Assembly (NCBI GenBank): GCA_020465985.1 | Contig: JAANYP010003271.1 | Location: 361,387 to 425,386, forward strand | Length of the DNA: 64,000 nucleotides | Origin: Centrapalus pauciflorus | Lineage: Eukaryota; Streptophyta; Magnoliopsida; Asterales; Asteraceae | Direction: 5' to 3' | Part shown: piece after piece, positions 1-10,616 of the stretch | How the letters are laid out: every line of letters begins with the position of its first letter | Position numbering within the stretch: the stretch's first letter is position 1 | Notes under the pieces: generated by a model | Seen by the model: the letters and a program-made list of their open reading frames with translations, nothing else | The model's database searches: none | Told to the model about the DNA's origin: nothing | Made by a program: the position numbers and the translations under genes

Positions 1-1807
1 AGACCGGAGCTCCCCAAGGTGAGGAACTTGGTCGAATGAATCCTTTATCCATCAACTCTTGTAATTGATTGGATAGCTCTTGCATCTCAGAAGGGGCGAG
101 TCTATATGGGGCCCTTGCGACCGGTGCAGCTCCCGGCACCAAATCGATTTGAAACTCTACTTGCCTAGATGGCGGAAGTCCAGGCAAATCTTCCGGGAAG
201 ACCTTCGGATAGTCACAAACCACTGGAATATCCTCGAGTCGCTTCTCCTCCGACTCTTTTTCTATAATTTGTACCAGTACTGCATGACAACCTTTCCTAA
301 GGCACTTTAATGTTCTTAGGCCGGATATGACGTTCAACTGTCGGTTCTTTCTTTCTCCTTGGACTGTTAGGAATTTCTTCTTGTGGAGTGGTATCCGTAC
401 CACTTTCTTACCACACAAAATCTCGGCATGATTGTGTGATAACCAATCCATACCAACTACTACATCAAAACTTCCGAGTTCTATAGGCATCAAGTCTATC
501 TTAAAGGGATGATCTGCCAGCTTCAGTGTGCATTCCTTAATGATACTACTTGCCTCTATTATTTTACCGTCAGCCAGTTCTATAGTATAAGAGTTGTCTA
601 AGGGAAAAGGAGTGGCATTCAATTGCCTACTAAACTTATCAGATATAAAGCTCCTATCATCCCCAGTATCAAAGAGTACGTAAGTGTAAATGTCATTTAA
701 AAGAAACGTACCTGATACTACGTGGGGATCTTGACGAGCGTCACCTGCTCCTAACACAAAAGCTCTCCCCTGAGCTCCTCCACCATTCTTCAACTTCGGA
801 CACTCACTCTTGAAGTGCCCAGTAACTCCATATTCAAAGCAGCCTCTTTGATTTCCGCCATTGACACCCGGGGTTCCAAACTTACAATCTTTGGTCATAT
901 GGCCAATACGTTTGCACTTTCCACAAGTTGGGCAGGGACCCTTGTTGTGATGAAAGGTGCATTGGGTGCAGTAAGGATTGGTACCCGTGTAGCCTTTCCT
1001 CGCTTCAGATCCTGCTACATAAGCCCTGATGGTCTCGGGCTTCTTGGATTGCGAACCTGTGTTCTTTCCAGACTTGTCTTCCCACTTTCTCTTGTTTTCC
1101 CCGGCTTTGGCTTCATTCCTACGGGACACTTGATCCATCAGATTGTTGGCCATCCTGAAGGCATCCTGTATGGTGGATGGGTTGGAGGCAGTGACATTAC
1201 CTTGAATTTGAGGAGCGAGTCCCCAAATGTAACGTTCGATCTTTTTGTACTTCGGGGTCACCATCTGAGGGCACAGAATGCTCAGTTCATGAAATCGGTT
1301 GGTGTACCCCGCTACATCCGTTCCCTTCATCGACAGGTTCCAAAACTCCGATTCCATCTTCTGGAGTTCGTTTCTCGGACAGTACTCGTCTGTCATCATT
1401 TGCTTCAAAGCGGACCATGTGAGCTGGTAGGCTTCATCAATACTTACAGACTGGACATAGGAATTCCACCATGTGAGGGCGCTATCTTGTAGAGTGTGAG
1501 TAGCGAACTTCACCTTATCTCCTTCAGCACATCCGCTGACACGAAAGACAGATTCTAACTTCTCAAACCATCGTATCAAGCCAACGGCTCCTTCGGTTCC
1601 GTTGAAGTACCGGAGTTTGCAACTTAAAAATCCTTTAATTCCACAACCTTTTGCGTGGATTTCAGTTCCTCCCGTGGTGCGGCTAGCACCACCATCTCCA
1701 TTAGCTGAGCTATTCCTATTTGCCTCATACGTGGCTATAGCGGCAGCCACTCTTTGTGCGACTAGTTCTTAAATGTCAGCAGCGTTCATTGCTCGTTTCG
1801 GCGGCAT
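1..1807 (-). pseudogene. G1 gag-pro-RT polyprotein, partial, one in-frame stop
   Basis: Retrotransposon capsid/protease/reverse transcriptase polyprotein. The ATG is at 1807-1805. The thirteenth codon is TAA (1771-1769), after which the frame appears open to the window edge. In order I see a gag core (conserved FNGTEGAVGLIRWFE-type stretch near 1560-1620), a cysteine-rich knuckle region (CxxC...GH...C, about 800-930), the retropepsin motif LFDTGDDRSFIS (about 640-675), the linker ending in VEFQIDLVPGAAPVARAPYR (about 120-180), and the start of RT (1-60). The upstream stop makes this copy defective unless translation restarts downstream or the stop is read through. The family is clear; the lineage (Tekay-like) is inferred from the motifs. 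Confidence 0.85.
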
Positions 1808-2039
1808 TATCTTAAAATTTTAAAGAAAAAGCATAGTGTAAGAAGTTGAATCTTAAAGAGGTAAATTTTCCTTAAAGCACGATACAATAATCATCAAACA
1901 CAATTTCATAAATAACTTGCAATTTTTCATTAATCATTCGAAATTTTCTTACATTAGGGGCGGGTTATTACCCGAAAATTTTTGTCCTATACTATTACAT
2001 GATATTTTTCCTACTATTACAAAGATAGATAGAAGTGCA

Positions 2040-2814
2040 CTAAGTGTGGGAGTGATCAGGGGTCTCTCCCTTTTCCATCGCGTTGAAGCGCTGAGTCAGC
2101 TCCTCGATCCGAGCTTGGCTTTCGGCTAGTTGCTGCCGAAGCTCATTCAGGCCATCCTCTTGGATGGTGAGAGCATGCTGGTTAGCCCAGTAGATGTTGG
2201 AGTTTTGTAACTCCTCCCGCTCTAAACGAGCGATCATCTCCCCGATATCTTTTAAGGGACCGAATCTGGTGATCATGCCTGGTAGACCGTGCTACCAAGA
2301 GTGGTATGGTTTGGTCGGTAGGCTCTTGGGTGAGTGACGGGACAGGTGCGGAGGATGGTCCTCCTATCTCGAAGTTGGGAGGAATTCCCTCCATCTGCCT
2401 CCATTCGCGGAGGGTCTCCGGTATCAAGCCCCATCGCCGGGCGTCTACCCGTCGGTGTGGTGGTGGGGGATTGGGCTGGGGAGTCGGGACAGGAATAGAC
2501 TCCCTTCTTGGTGGGTTCACCCGCTTTCGGGGTGTGTACAACATTTTGGGGCCGTTAGGGTAAGGCCTGTACGGCTTATATGACGGCTCGGCTGGGTGGT
2601 ATGGAACGCGAGCAGGGACCGTTGGGGGCAATGGATCTTCTTCCTCCATCGGCTCCTCTTCCGTCTCCTCCATTGGATCTTCCGAGGGGTCCTGTTCTTC
2701 CGATGTTTCTTCTTCGGGGAAAATCTCAGTGGCCGTGGGGCTCGCAGGAGTGTACTCCTCCTCTGAATCCGATAAGATGATGGTTTCCGGATGGGACATG
2801 ATTTCTGCTATCAA
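2040..2814 (-). pseudogene. G1 pre-gag ORF, frameshifted
   Basis: Two overlapping minus-strand frames, 2814-2182 and 2276-2040, read as one protein broken by a frameshift near 2280-2200. The first part begins with a Met-rich start (ATG at 2814 or 2799), followed by a run rich in Ser, Glu, Pro and Thr (acidic residues about 15-65), then proline/arginine-rich sequence. The second part (REELQNSNIYWANQ onward) is predicted coiled coil, with heptad-like Leu/Glu/Gln spacing. It lies between the PBS and the gag ATG, so it is either an extra leader ORF or an extended gag N-terminus. I know no enzymatic motif in it. The function is unknown, possibly structural or nucleic-acid associated; that is inference. 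Confidence 0.6.
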
Positions 2815-2899
2815 GTTACAAAATATTTTTAAAATCAGTAAATTTTATGTGCAGTTATAGTCTAGGGTACTAATGCAACCTAGTTCACTATAACTATGT

Positions 2900-2910
2900 C
2901 TCTGATACCA
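2900..2910 (-). promoter_or_regulatory. G1 primer-binding site (initiator tRNA-Met type)
   Basis: On the minus strand the sequence TGGTATCAGAG follows the LTR end (..GTGTGACA) by a few bases. It is complementary to the 3' end of initiator tRNA-Met, the usual minus-strand primer of plant LTR elements. It fixes the inner boundary of the LTR at 2914. Confidence 0.88.
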
Positions 2911-2913
2911 ATC

Positions 2914-5344
2914 TGTCACACCCTGCTACCCCGGTTGGCAGCGAGGCGTGACGAGTGCGGAAGCGTAACCATAATCATAATGAACGACCACTATATGGAC
3001 GTTTTTAAAATACATCGTTAAAGTTTTAAAGCATAATAATGTTTTACATGAGAAATGAAGTTCACACAAATACAGAGATTTAATTACATAATTAAAATAT
3101 CCAAAATAATGCAGCTAAATCTCCGTTAAATTGAATATGCATGCGACTCCATGGATGCGGAAGCTTGAAAGTAAAATACGTCCGAGGCATACTTGCCTTA
3201 ATTTCCTGAAAATACACGCTAAAATACGTCAACAAAAATTGTTGGTGAGCTCATAGGTTTACATGTAAATCTGACTTGTATGGACAACAATAATAGAGAT
3301 TGAATTTATAAAATCATAAATTCCTTGTTATGTATTACATATAAACCATCATGCAACCGAAGCTTAATTTAAAATGAGTTTGCTCTGTGCAGTATTCCCA
3401 TACGTAATACCGTTTGTTGAATATATATGCACCCGCTGTTAGCCAATCCAACTAACCCGAGTGGGGGACATGACTACCAATAGATCTATCCACAATATAT
3501 TCGCGCTTACAAATAAATGCAATTAACGGTTCATGATATCAGAGCTAATGGAACCCAATGTGTAATACATAATAGAAATGAAAATATTTCCGTGTCCATA
3601 TAAAAACGAAGCATGTATTTCATCCCCAAAACATAACAGTGTGAAAATAGGGGCTATGAGAACTCACCGGAATTGCGATGGCAAAAATCTAACGTAAAAA
3701 GCTTTTAGCGTAAAGTGACGGATGATGCACCGAGCGAGATTAAACGGGTCCTAAATGATAATAAGGACTTAATATCTCTAATATATAGTGATATATACAT
3801 ATTTATAGATTTTTATGTCTTAAATCACCCAACATTACAAGTTTATAAATAAAATTTGCTTAAAACGTCAAGTTTATATATATATAATTTTCCAGCTTTT
3901 TCGGAGGTTTTTCGGCCTACTTTGAGGCTGTTTTTGACCAAGCTCCAAAATGTTTTAGACTTTGGTTTTCTAGGACATTAAACTACTATATACAAAGGAT
4001 TTTGAGAATCAAGAATGGCCATTTTTCGAGTTGTTTAGGTTGGTGAAAAAGCTCGTTAAAAACGCTATGTTGGCCATTTTTGAGCTGTCAAACTTTCGGT
4101 TTCCCAACTAATTTCTGGGGGTCTTAAACTTCAATCTAAATTATGAAAAATTACAGATCTGTAGTTAAGACATAGATCTAAATTTTGAGACAAGAATCAA
4201 CTCATTTCGTTGAGTTATGAATTAGTTATGATTTTTCAAATTCGATATAAATTTTCTGCCGAAAATCCGTAGTTTAAAAACTTAAAACAACTTATGATTC
4301 TTGTTGTTTATTCAAAGGCTATTTGTATAAAAGTTATAATAGTTATAAAAACACATATATATCACATGTTTTCATAATATTAGCACTTTTATAATGTGTT
4401 CATATATTCATAAACACCTTTAAAGAAACAACATAAAAATAAAAACTAGAAACTTATAAACTTGAGTTTTTATGAAACTTGTTGTTGTAGGTGATTATAT
4501 ATATTATGCAAGAGTTATATAAACATAAATATAAGATAAAATAAGCTAGTATATACTTACTTTGATGTGTTTGGAGAATGAAAATGAGTAGAAAACTTGA
4601 TCTTGAAAGAGTTGCACAAGAAATTCTCCTTGAACACTTGAAGAACAAAACAAATTTTGAGGTGGTGTGTGTGTGGCCCTTGTGGCCGGATTTAAGAGAG
4701 GGAGGGAGAGAGTTTTTGAGTTGATGAAGGTGTGAAGAATGAAGAGGATTTGGGTCTCTATTTATAGAGGAAAGTTGGAGGTTGAAATGATGTAAGATAT
4801 GGAGGTTGAGTGTAAGATTTTAATGAAATGAAAGAGGGATGGTGAAGAAGGATTTGATCTTGATAGGTTGAGTAAAAAAAATATTTATCAATTGTCCTTG
4901 TGTCCTTCACAAGGCCGGCCATATGGGGTATTTTAAATGTATTTTTATTTTTATTTTTATTTTTTTTGTATAAAAGTATTTAGAATGTATTCTTGTATTT
5001 TCCTTTTCTTGTAAATTCAAAAATACTTTTGAATGCATTGTTTTAATGAATTGTTTTAGTCTTGCATAATTAAGGTTAAGTAATTGTATTAGTGTATGAT
5101 TAGTGTTACTAATCATAATTTAATTATGTACTTAGTTGAATTAATCCCTCATATCGTAAATTGATCGGATTAATTGATTTCCCGATTCATCGCACCGATG
5201 AATTTGATTCTAATTGAGTTGAATTTTCTAATAAACCTTGTTAATCACTTGATTAATTTCTAATGACCACTGATTAGGCTATAATTGACTATTAAATGTA
5301 GATTAGGTCATTATTGCTAACCTGGTTTAGTGCCGGATGTTACA
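2914..5344 (-). repeat. G1 5' LTR (2431 bp)
   Basis: In minus orientation the repeat starts TGTAACATCCGGCAC at 5344 and ends GGGTGTGACA at 2914. The outer edge is set by the abrupt change into C1 coding sequence at 5345 and the inner edge by the PBS. It is AT-rich and has no ORF of its own. A TATA box lies at 4758-4767 and a CT/CTT-rich leader follows at about 4730-4675, consistent with a promoter and transcription start in this LTR. The partner LTR is outside the window, so the age of the insertion cannot be judged. Confidence 0.85.
4758..4767 (-). promoter_or_regulatory. TATA box of the G1 LTR
   Basis: The minus strand reads CTATAAATAG, a near-ideal plant TATA box. It is followed about 30-90 bases downstream by a pyrimidine-rich leader (TTCTTCACACC..., CTCTCTCCCTCCCTC). 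It probably sets the retrotransposon transcription start near 4725-4735. Confidence 0.65.
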
Positions 5345-6798
5345 GTACATCTCCTTCAAAGGGGGAGAAGTCATCTGCCTCGAAGACTAAGTCTAAGGGG
5401 GAGAAAACTTCTTCTCCTAAGGAGAAATCAGTACTTGCAATACTCACTGGTCAACCAGCAGGAGCATCTGCAATAGGTACAATGGAGGGTGCTTCCCAAA
5501 CTGCTCAGCCTACTCAGGCTGAAACTCCAAACCCTGCTTAGTCTAAGGGGAAGGAATTTATTCCTGAGGACAGGCCAAGCAGCAGAAGGAGGCATCTGAT
5601 TCTAGAAGAAAAAGAAGAGGAGGAGGAGGAAAGTCCTGAAGCTGCTGTCACTACAGCAGCTAAAGGAAAAGAAAAAGCAGCGGTTGATCCCCAACAACAG
5701 AAAGCAGCAGAGATTAAATTTCACAAAGCCAGGGCCAAAGAAATTGGTCTTCCTATGCACAAATACTTTGAGTTTAGAGAAGAACAGCTTCAAGCCCTGG
5801 AAGCTCTAAGGAAAGAAGAAGAATCTGCCAAAGCTGCTAAGTCTTTTGCACTTCAAGAGGCAAGGAAAGTTAAAATGTCCTCTCTGGTTGTGCAAAAGAA
5901 AATATTGGAAGCTGCTAAGGGATCAGCAGAAGAGAAGGAAGCAGAGAAAGAAAAGGGTGCTCTGGTCTCAGTGACCAAAACTTCAGTGCCTTCTGCAAGA
6001 GCTCAGTTCCACTTTGACAACCTGGCAAGAAGAAAATTTCAGGATGTTACTGATAGAAGGCTTGCCAAGGAAGCAATTGTCAAAGCTGTTCCCATTTCAA
6101 GAAAAGGCAGTCAGTGGAAGTTGAAAATAACCAGAATGGGTGCAACAGGCCCAGAACTAGAAACATATGACTACACTGATGTTGCACAGATGGGGTACAG
6201 AGAATGGATTGAGCTGGCAGTTGCTCTGAGTGAGTCTAAGTCAGAAACTGCTAAGACTATCAGAGCATATGTCAAGAAGCTGATGGAGAGAGTGAAGAAT
6301 CTTGGCCTGATCTCCAAAGAAGTTAGTGAAGGTGTCTATGTGACACAACCAAAAATAAAGGCCAGGAGGACAAGGAAAGATATTGAGCTGGAAGAACTCC
6401 TTATGATGATTGAACAAGGAGACTATGCTGTGGAGATCAAAGGAGTTAACCACAGCCTGCCCAAAGGAGTGGAGTTTGAAGAAGGTAAGGTAATTGAGGA
6501 ACCTGAGTTGGGAGCATTTTTTGTAGATCCCTTAACCCAGAAAAAGTGTTTTCAGAGAGCTTCAGACCTACACAAAGTTGGTCTTAAGCAGCTTGCAGCC
6601 TTCAGAATTGCCAACTCCTTCAGACTGTCCAGCAAATGGAGAGCAGCCATCTGGGATGAGCTGAGAGGTTTTTATGACAGAGGTGAGCTTCAAGATCTAA
6701 ACTTCATGTTTCTCAGAGTTGAAATTCAAGATCTGGAAGAAACAAGGGAGGAACTTGAAAGAATATTTGGAGAAGGACTGCCACCTCTAGTACGATGA
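5345..6798 (+). pseudogene. C1 3' ORF (accessory protein behind pol), 5'-truncated by G1
   Basis: One frame reads from the G1 junction to a stop at 6796-6798, interrupted once by TAG at 5539-5541. The protein is highly charged. It starts with a Lys/Ser-rich stretch containing repeated SKGEK-type units, then acidic and Ala/Lys-rich coiled coil (about 5620-5990), then a more globular C-terminal part with FDNLARRKFQDVTDRRLAKE, TRMGATGPELETYDYTD and an LHKVGLKQLAAFRIANSFR segment. The counterpart in C4 is closely similar over its full length. No catalytic motif is recognisable. Such ORFs follow pol in SIRE-type copia elements and are sometimes called env-like, but I see no signal peptide or membrane segment here, so the function is unknown. 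Confidence 0.75.
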
Positions 6799-7149
6799 TG
6801 TCCATCTACCAATCAGGGTAGGTGAAGAATGGGAGCTGTCCATCTGTTGGACAGGCTTGCCATTATCTGCTCCCAACACCAACAGTCCAAAACTTTTTGT
6901 ACATTAGTTGTACTTTGTTACATATGTTGTAACTTTGCTTATTTACATTAGTTGTAATATACATCAGTACATCAGTTGTACTTTTGTAAGAACATGTGTT
7001 GTTCTATGTAATCAAAAATCAGTGTATATATAAACTGATCTTTTACTTTATGTTGATGTTGTAATTTTATTTCAACAAATGTACTGTAAAAATATATAGT
7101 GATTTTTGATAAGGCCAGCTTAGACTGGTTATTGCAAATAGGGGGAGAT
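6799..7149 (+). promoter_or_regulatory. C1 3' untranslated region and polypurine tract
   Basis: This is a non-coding stretch after the 3' ORF stop, with repeated ACATTAGTTGTA and ACATCAGTTGTA-like units (6895-6985). It ends in the purine run TAGGGGGAGAT (about 7139-7149), immediately before the LTR. Such a run primes plus-strand DNA synthesis. The same untranslated sequence, reverse-complemented, occurs in C4 at 57880-58077, where the PPT and LTR have been lost. Confidence 0.75.
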
Positions 7150-8274
7150 TGTTAGGCACAAAAAGGCCTCAGTCAAACCTGTTCTGCATCTGAGGGGGAA
7201 ATTATTAATCAAACCTGTTGACGCTTTTGAAGGTTGAATTTAAGGCCTGTTATATGCCTTATTGAAACCTGAAAATGATTTGCAATATCAGCCTGAAGCT
7301 GTTCTATGTGTTGCATGTGTTGCAACAAAGGCAGTTGTGCCCAAGCTGTTCAGTCTGCTGAACAGGCTGGACATAATCTGTCTATGCTGCTCTACACTGG
7401 TGAGCAGCTTGGGCAGTTTACAAGTGTTCTGTTCTTTGTGAACAGAATCTGTTCTTTGTGAACAGGCTAAACACTTTATGGAATATGTTTCCAAGTCCTC
7501 ATGTAATGTTTTTGACTGCAAGATCAGTTTACAAAGTCGAAGACAAAGTGGAAATCAGAACTGCTCAGCCTGCCCAAGCTGTTCTGTTACATAAAGACAA
7601 AAGGATATTTGAAAAAGGGTGACAGACCTTTTTCTTATATCAAAATAGGCCTTAACAAAGGAAGAAAGACAGAAAGTTGACATTCCTTATTTAGTTAAAG
7701 GCAATACAACAGTAGACAAAGTGAAAAGACAAAAGTTCTGCCCACATGAAGACAAGTCTGCTTTTCAGAATGTGCAGAATAGTTTATGTTGTCTTTTTAA
7801 CAAGACTTTCACTTTTTCATTCCGTCCAATGAAGAAGCTTCACTTAGATCCTCTGAGTGAGTATAAAAAGAAACTTCCAAGGATTGAAAGATGAAGCCAA
7901 AAAGCTAAGTGCTGAAACCAAGAGTGAACGTGCATTCAAGTGTGTCTTTCATGCATGCAAGTCTGCTTGAATAAAACAGTGCTGAGTGTTTAAGCTGTTC
8001 TTTTTCAAGCTGTTCCTCTGAGTCTTGTAAACACAGTGAGTGATTCTTAGTGAGAGTATTCATTGTAACTAGTTTAAGTCTGACTTAGGCTAGTTAAACA
8101 TACTGTTGTACCTGTCATCTCAGCTTGAACCTTTCCGCATTCAAGCTCGTTTGTAATTAACACTTGTTGATAATACATAAAAACATTGAGAAAATTGTGT
8201 GTAGTTTTTAAATAGCTGTATTCACCCCCCCTCTACAGCTTAAGGCTATATACTTGGGATATCTTTTGGGACCT

Positions 8275-8277
<3 letters not shown>
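7150..8277 (+). repeat. C1 3' LTR (1128 bp)
   Basis: It starts TGTTAGGCACAAAAAGG directly after the PPT and ends ..TTTTGGGACCTACA at 8277. It contains many short AACCTGTT, AAGCTGTTCTG and GAACAGGCTG-like motifs (7170-7590), then a TATA-like GAGTATAAAAAG at about 7859-7870. The end near 8220-8277, with CACCCCCCCTCTACAGC, looks like a copia LTR terminus. Confidence 0.8.
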
Positions 8278-8365
<88 letters not shown>

Positions 8366-8369
8366 ATAC
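8278..8369. repeat. (TA)n microsatellite
   Basis: About 90 bases of nearly pure TA dinucleotide with one TTTA interruption near 8350, lying exactly between the end of the C1 LTR and a Helitron-like motif. An ORF of Tyr/Ile repeats across it is an artefact. Confidence 0.95.
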
Positions 8370-8380
8370 TAATATTGTAC

Positions 8381-8393
8381 CCGCGCAAAGCGG
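8381..8393 (+). other. GC-rich hairpin, Helitron-like terminus
   Basis: CCGC-GCAAA-GCGG forms a 4-bp stem with a GCAAA loop, standing out in AT-rich sequence and preceded by TACTAATATTGTA. See the second copy at 9009. Confidence 0.4.
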
Positions 8394-8940
8394 CGGCGAC
8401 GATGAATAATAGAAAAAAACATAATTCAGTCATTCAAAAACAAATTTTTATGAAACCAATATTACATTTATCAAAATAAGCATATAATTGCTCAGTATTT
8501 CAAACTAATAAATATTCATATCGATTTGGTGAAAGTTTCATAAAACATAAAAATTGATAAGACAAAATTTAAAATTTTTTTGGGTTAGTTGACCTCAACG
8601 AAAGACAACTTTAAGAGAAGTTTGGATGTGTGTTCTGAAAGTAATATTATGATGATGAATTATTAGAATCATATTATCTATCCTATGTAATAAAAGTTTG
8701 CTACTTTAAGTTGTATTAATCACCTATGTTGGTGTAGAGTGTTGGTAAATTCTTATTGTTAACATGATAAATAATGATAATGGTGAAATAAGAGCTTACA
8801 AGTAGCTTTACTCTACCATTTGACGTCAGTTTGGTTGCATCTAGTATCAAACTTAACCCCTAAATAATCAATCAGATCATCATAACAAAATGTAATTAAT
8901 CCACACATTACAACAACCACATACAAAAAAAAAAAAAATG
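8394..8940. other. AT-rich non-coding stretch
   Basis: I see no coding frame, splice-flanked exon or recognisable repeat here. Confidence 0.6.
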
Positions 8941-9021
8941 CACATACCTCTTAAAATTCAGCCACATTGCTTTGATTAGTTGTACACTAATTAAGCTTAG
9001 TATTGGACCTGCGCAAAGCAG
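8941..9021 (+). repeat. Dispersed repeat, copy 1, with hairpin at 9009-9021
   Basis: ACCTCTTAAAATTCAGCC and the following GCTTTGATTAGTTGTACA recur at about 15853 and 18083. Here the repeat runs into TTAGTATTGGACCTGCGCAAAGCAGCGG, where CTGC-GCAAA-GCAG folds like the hairpin at 8381 but with one base pair exchanged. Confidence 0.6.
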
Positions 9022-9699
9022 CGGTGGCACAAATACTTTTCATATGATTACATGTTCATTCAATATCACATATTCTTCAAAAGACATAAAAAGAGAAGTT
9101 GATTTGATCGTCGAGTAGCACATAAAAAGAGTAGTCTTGCAACTTTGAATTTGACTTGTCTGGTGCTTAAATATATGGACATTGATTGTTCATCTACTAA
9201 CTGCATTTTTAAAATAAAAAAAAGAGGAGGAATTGGAATTTGGTTACTGGAGGTTTGTGTTATATAACCTATACTATACAGTTTACATACTGTATTTACA
9301 TCACAACTCAATAAAGATGATCTCTATCTTGATTTTCGAATAGATCTTGAATAAGCCCACTTAAGTTATCCATAATTTCTTAAGAGTAGATTATATGATG
9401 TTAGTTTTGTAAAGTCAAACTTATTAGATCCTAAGTAAACATTGAAACAATAATACATATAGTTGAAATAAGTCCTTACAGTGCATTACAAAGAGTTTCA
9501 TTTTAAAGAAATTAAATCCTATATGATAGCTATCATAAACCTTAATATCAATTATGTTAATATGTAATTCTCCAAGCCAAAAACTCTTGAGATAAATTAA
9601 ATGAGTATGCAAATCAACTATGTAATCAAACATAAAGACTCAGTTTATTATAACACACAATCTGCCTAAAAGGTACAAAGCATATTTAACACGTTTTAT
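9022..9699. other. Non-coding stretch
   Basis: Moderately AT-rich. The minus-strand ORFs in it (9066-9311, 9424-9633) have no protein-like composition and no recognisable motif. I see nothing supportable. Confidence 0.55.
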
Positions 9700-9771
9700 T
9701 TATTCTCCATCTGTGCAAGCAGAAAGACACTTGGCAAAAGCTCCAGCCTGGTTGTATGCTTCTGCTGCAAG
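9700..9771 (-). pseudogene. Exon-like fragment, unidentified (terminal exon)
   Basis: On the minus strand an intron-like acceptor (..ATGTTTAG) precedes 23 open codons reading LAAEAYNQAGAFAKCLSACT and on to a TAA at 9702-9700. The composition is protein-like, and the acceptor plus stop give it the look of a last coding exon. I do not recognise the family. It lies on the same strand as the other exon-like pieces up to 15 kb. Confidence 0.35.
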
Positions 9772-10142
9772 CTAAACATATTTTGCAAGATTAAAACAGT
9801 TTATAGCTTTCTTAAACAAATATCCACTAAGGTATATGTCATATATGCATTAAAAAATAGACGAATTAACAAACACCATCCCCATTCCCAAGATACTTCA
9901 ATACTTGTAAGGATTAGTTCACAATTGTAGCACGAAACGTTCATAATATGTAGGTAGCCAAATAGTATTTTAAGATGTTAAGCACCCAAGTCCATCTAAT
10001 ATTGAAAAGTTAGTTTGTTGTTGTGACGTCAAAGTCGGGTATATTTTGTAAGTAAGGGAGTGCAAAAAAATGTAAAAGATTACCTTGAAAGAAAACTTAG
10101 TCGAGAAGAGTAAGCTTTCAATAACATATCTAAATGGAAAGA
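9772..10142. other. Non-coding, intron-like
   Basis: AT-rich sequence between two exon-like blocks. I see nothing else in it. Confidence 0.5.
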
Positions 10143-10239
10143 AGCTCAATTGCATTGCCCATCATAAAATTGTGCCTTTGCATTCACTTTTTGACCAACC
10201 CAAAGAGCTTGAATCCAACATATAATAAGTTGAACGAAC
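10143..10239 (-). pseudogene. Exon-like fragment, unidentified
   Basis: After an acceptor-like CACCTTCAG, the minus strand is open for about 31 codons, including QALWVGQKVNAKAQFYDGQ, to a TGA. The VGQKVxAKxxFYDG pattern faintly recalls small barrel domains (Tudor-like) that read G-x-x-V-x-A-x-x-x-D-G, but the match is too short for an assignment. Confidence 0.3.
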
Positions 10240-10497
10240 CTGAAGGTGATAAATAAAAAAGTAAGTGGAAAGTAAATAAAAGTTAGAAAACAGTTTGGTT
10301 TGACATTTAACCAAACCCATAGAAAACAATAATCATCAAAAACCACAAATAATCCCACAATCCATCAATAATAGAATTATAATACTAAGCAGCAGCAACA
10401 ACAAAAACTGCAACAACTAATGGCTATTGTTCTACCCAAAGTTGATGCTAGGCTAACCTGACGTTTTTAATTCTCCCTCGATCTGAAGTTGTCACAC

Positions 10498-10576
10498 CTG
10501 TCGAGCAGTAGTTGCATCCTCTTCTTTATTGTGATCTCCAACATGATCACTTGTCTTGCACTCTAACCTTTGCCGC
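10498..10576 (-). pseudogene. Exon-like fragment, unidentified, both splice sites visible
   Basis: The minus strand reads ..ATATGTGCAG before the block and CGACAG|GTGTGA at its end. The 79 bases hold 26 open codons (RQRLECKTSDHVGDHNKEED and on). The solo LTR inserted 40 bases away would lie in the neighbouring intron. The family is not recognised. Confidence 0.35.
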
Positions 10577-10611
10577 CTGCACATATACATACAATAACAA
10601 ATAAAAACTGC

Positions 10612-10616
10612 TATCT
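10612..10616. repeat. Target-site duplication of the solo LTR, left copy (TATCT)
   Basis: TATCT immediately before the LTR end at 10617. The same pentamer follows at 12215-12219. Confidence 0.9.

Larger units (their letters stand above)
1..5344 (-). mobile_element. G1: Ty3/gypsy element, 5' part (Tekay-like chromovirus)
   Basis: In minus orientation the order is LTR (5344 to 2914), PBS, a pre-gag ORF, gag, protease and the first part of reverse transcriptase, which runs off the left edge of the window. The rest of pol and the 3' LTR are outside. The RT entry motif (KGFIRPSSSPWGAPV, minus strand near 1-50) and the gag-pro order are those of gypsy chromoviruses such as Tekay/Del. The element interrupts copia element C1: the base after the LTR (5345) is directly followed by C1 coding sequence. 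The first five host bases are GTACA, so the unseen 3' LTR should be followed by the same pentamer if the target-site duplication is intact. Confidence 0.9.
5345..8277 (+). mobile_element. C1: Ty1/copia element (SIRE-like), 3' end only
   Basis: This segment holds the C-terminal half of the long ORF that these copia elements carry behind pol, a 3' untranslated stretch, a polypurine tract and a full 3' LTR. Its 5' part lies left of the window, beyond the G1 insertion. The protein and the sequence after its stop codon match element C4 at the other end of the window (minus strand, 58078-59450 and 57880-58077), so the two belong to one family in opposite orientation. The LTR is followed at 8278 by a TA microsatellite. 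Confidence 0.85.

Noticed and set aside
815..1492. 225-codon plus-strand ORF
   Set aside because: It lies antisense to the G1 gag-pro frame, which has clear family motifs; it is a shadow.
2306..2780. Two plus-strand Gly/Pro-rich ORFs
   Set aside because: Antisense to the G1 pre-gag ORF; no motif.
4960..4980. TTTTTA repeat as a transcription terminator
   Set aside because: Ordinary AT-rich low-complexity sequence in the G1 LTR.
8233..8433. Minus-strand ORF of Tyr/Ile repeats over the TA microsatellite
   Set aside because: Pure low-complexity translation; the same occurs at 18088-18285.
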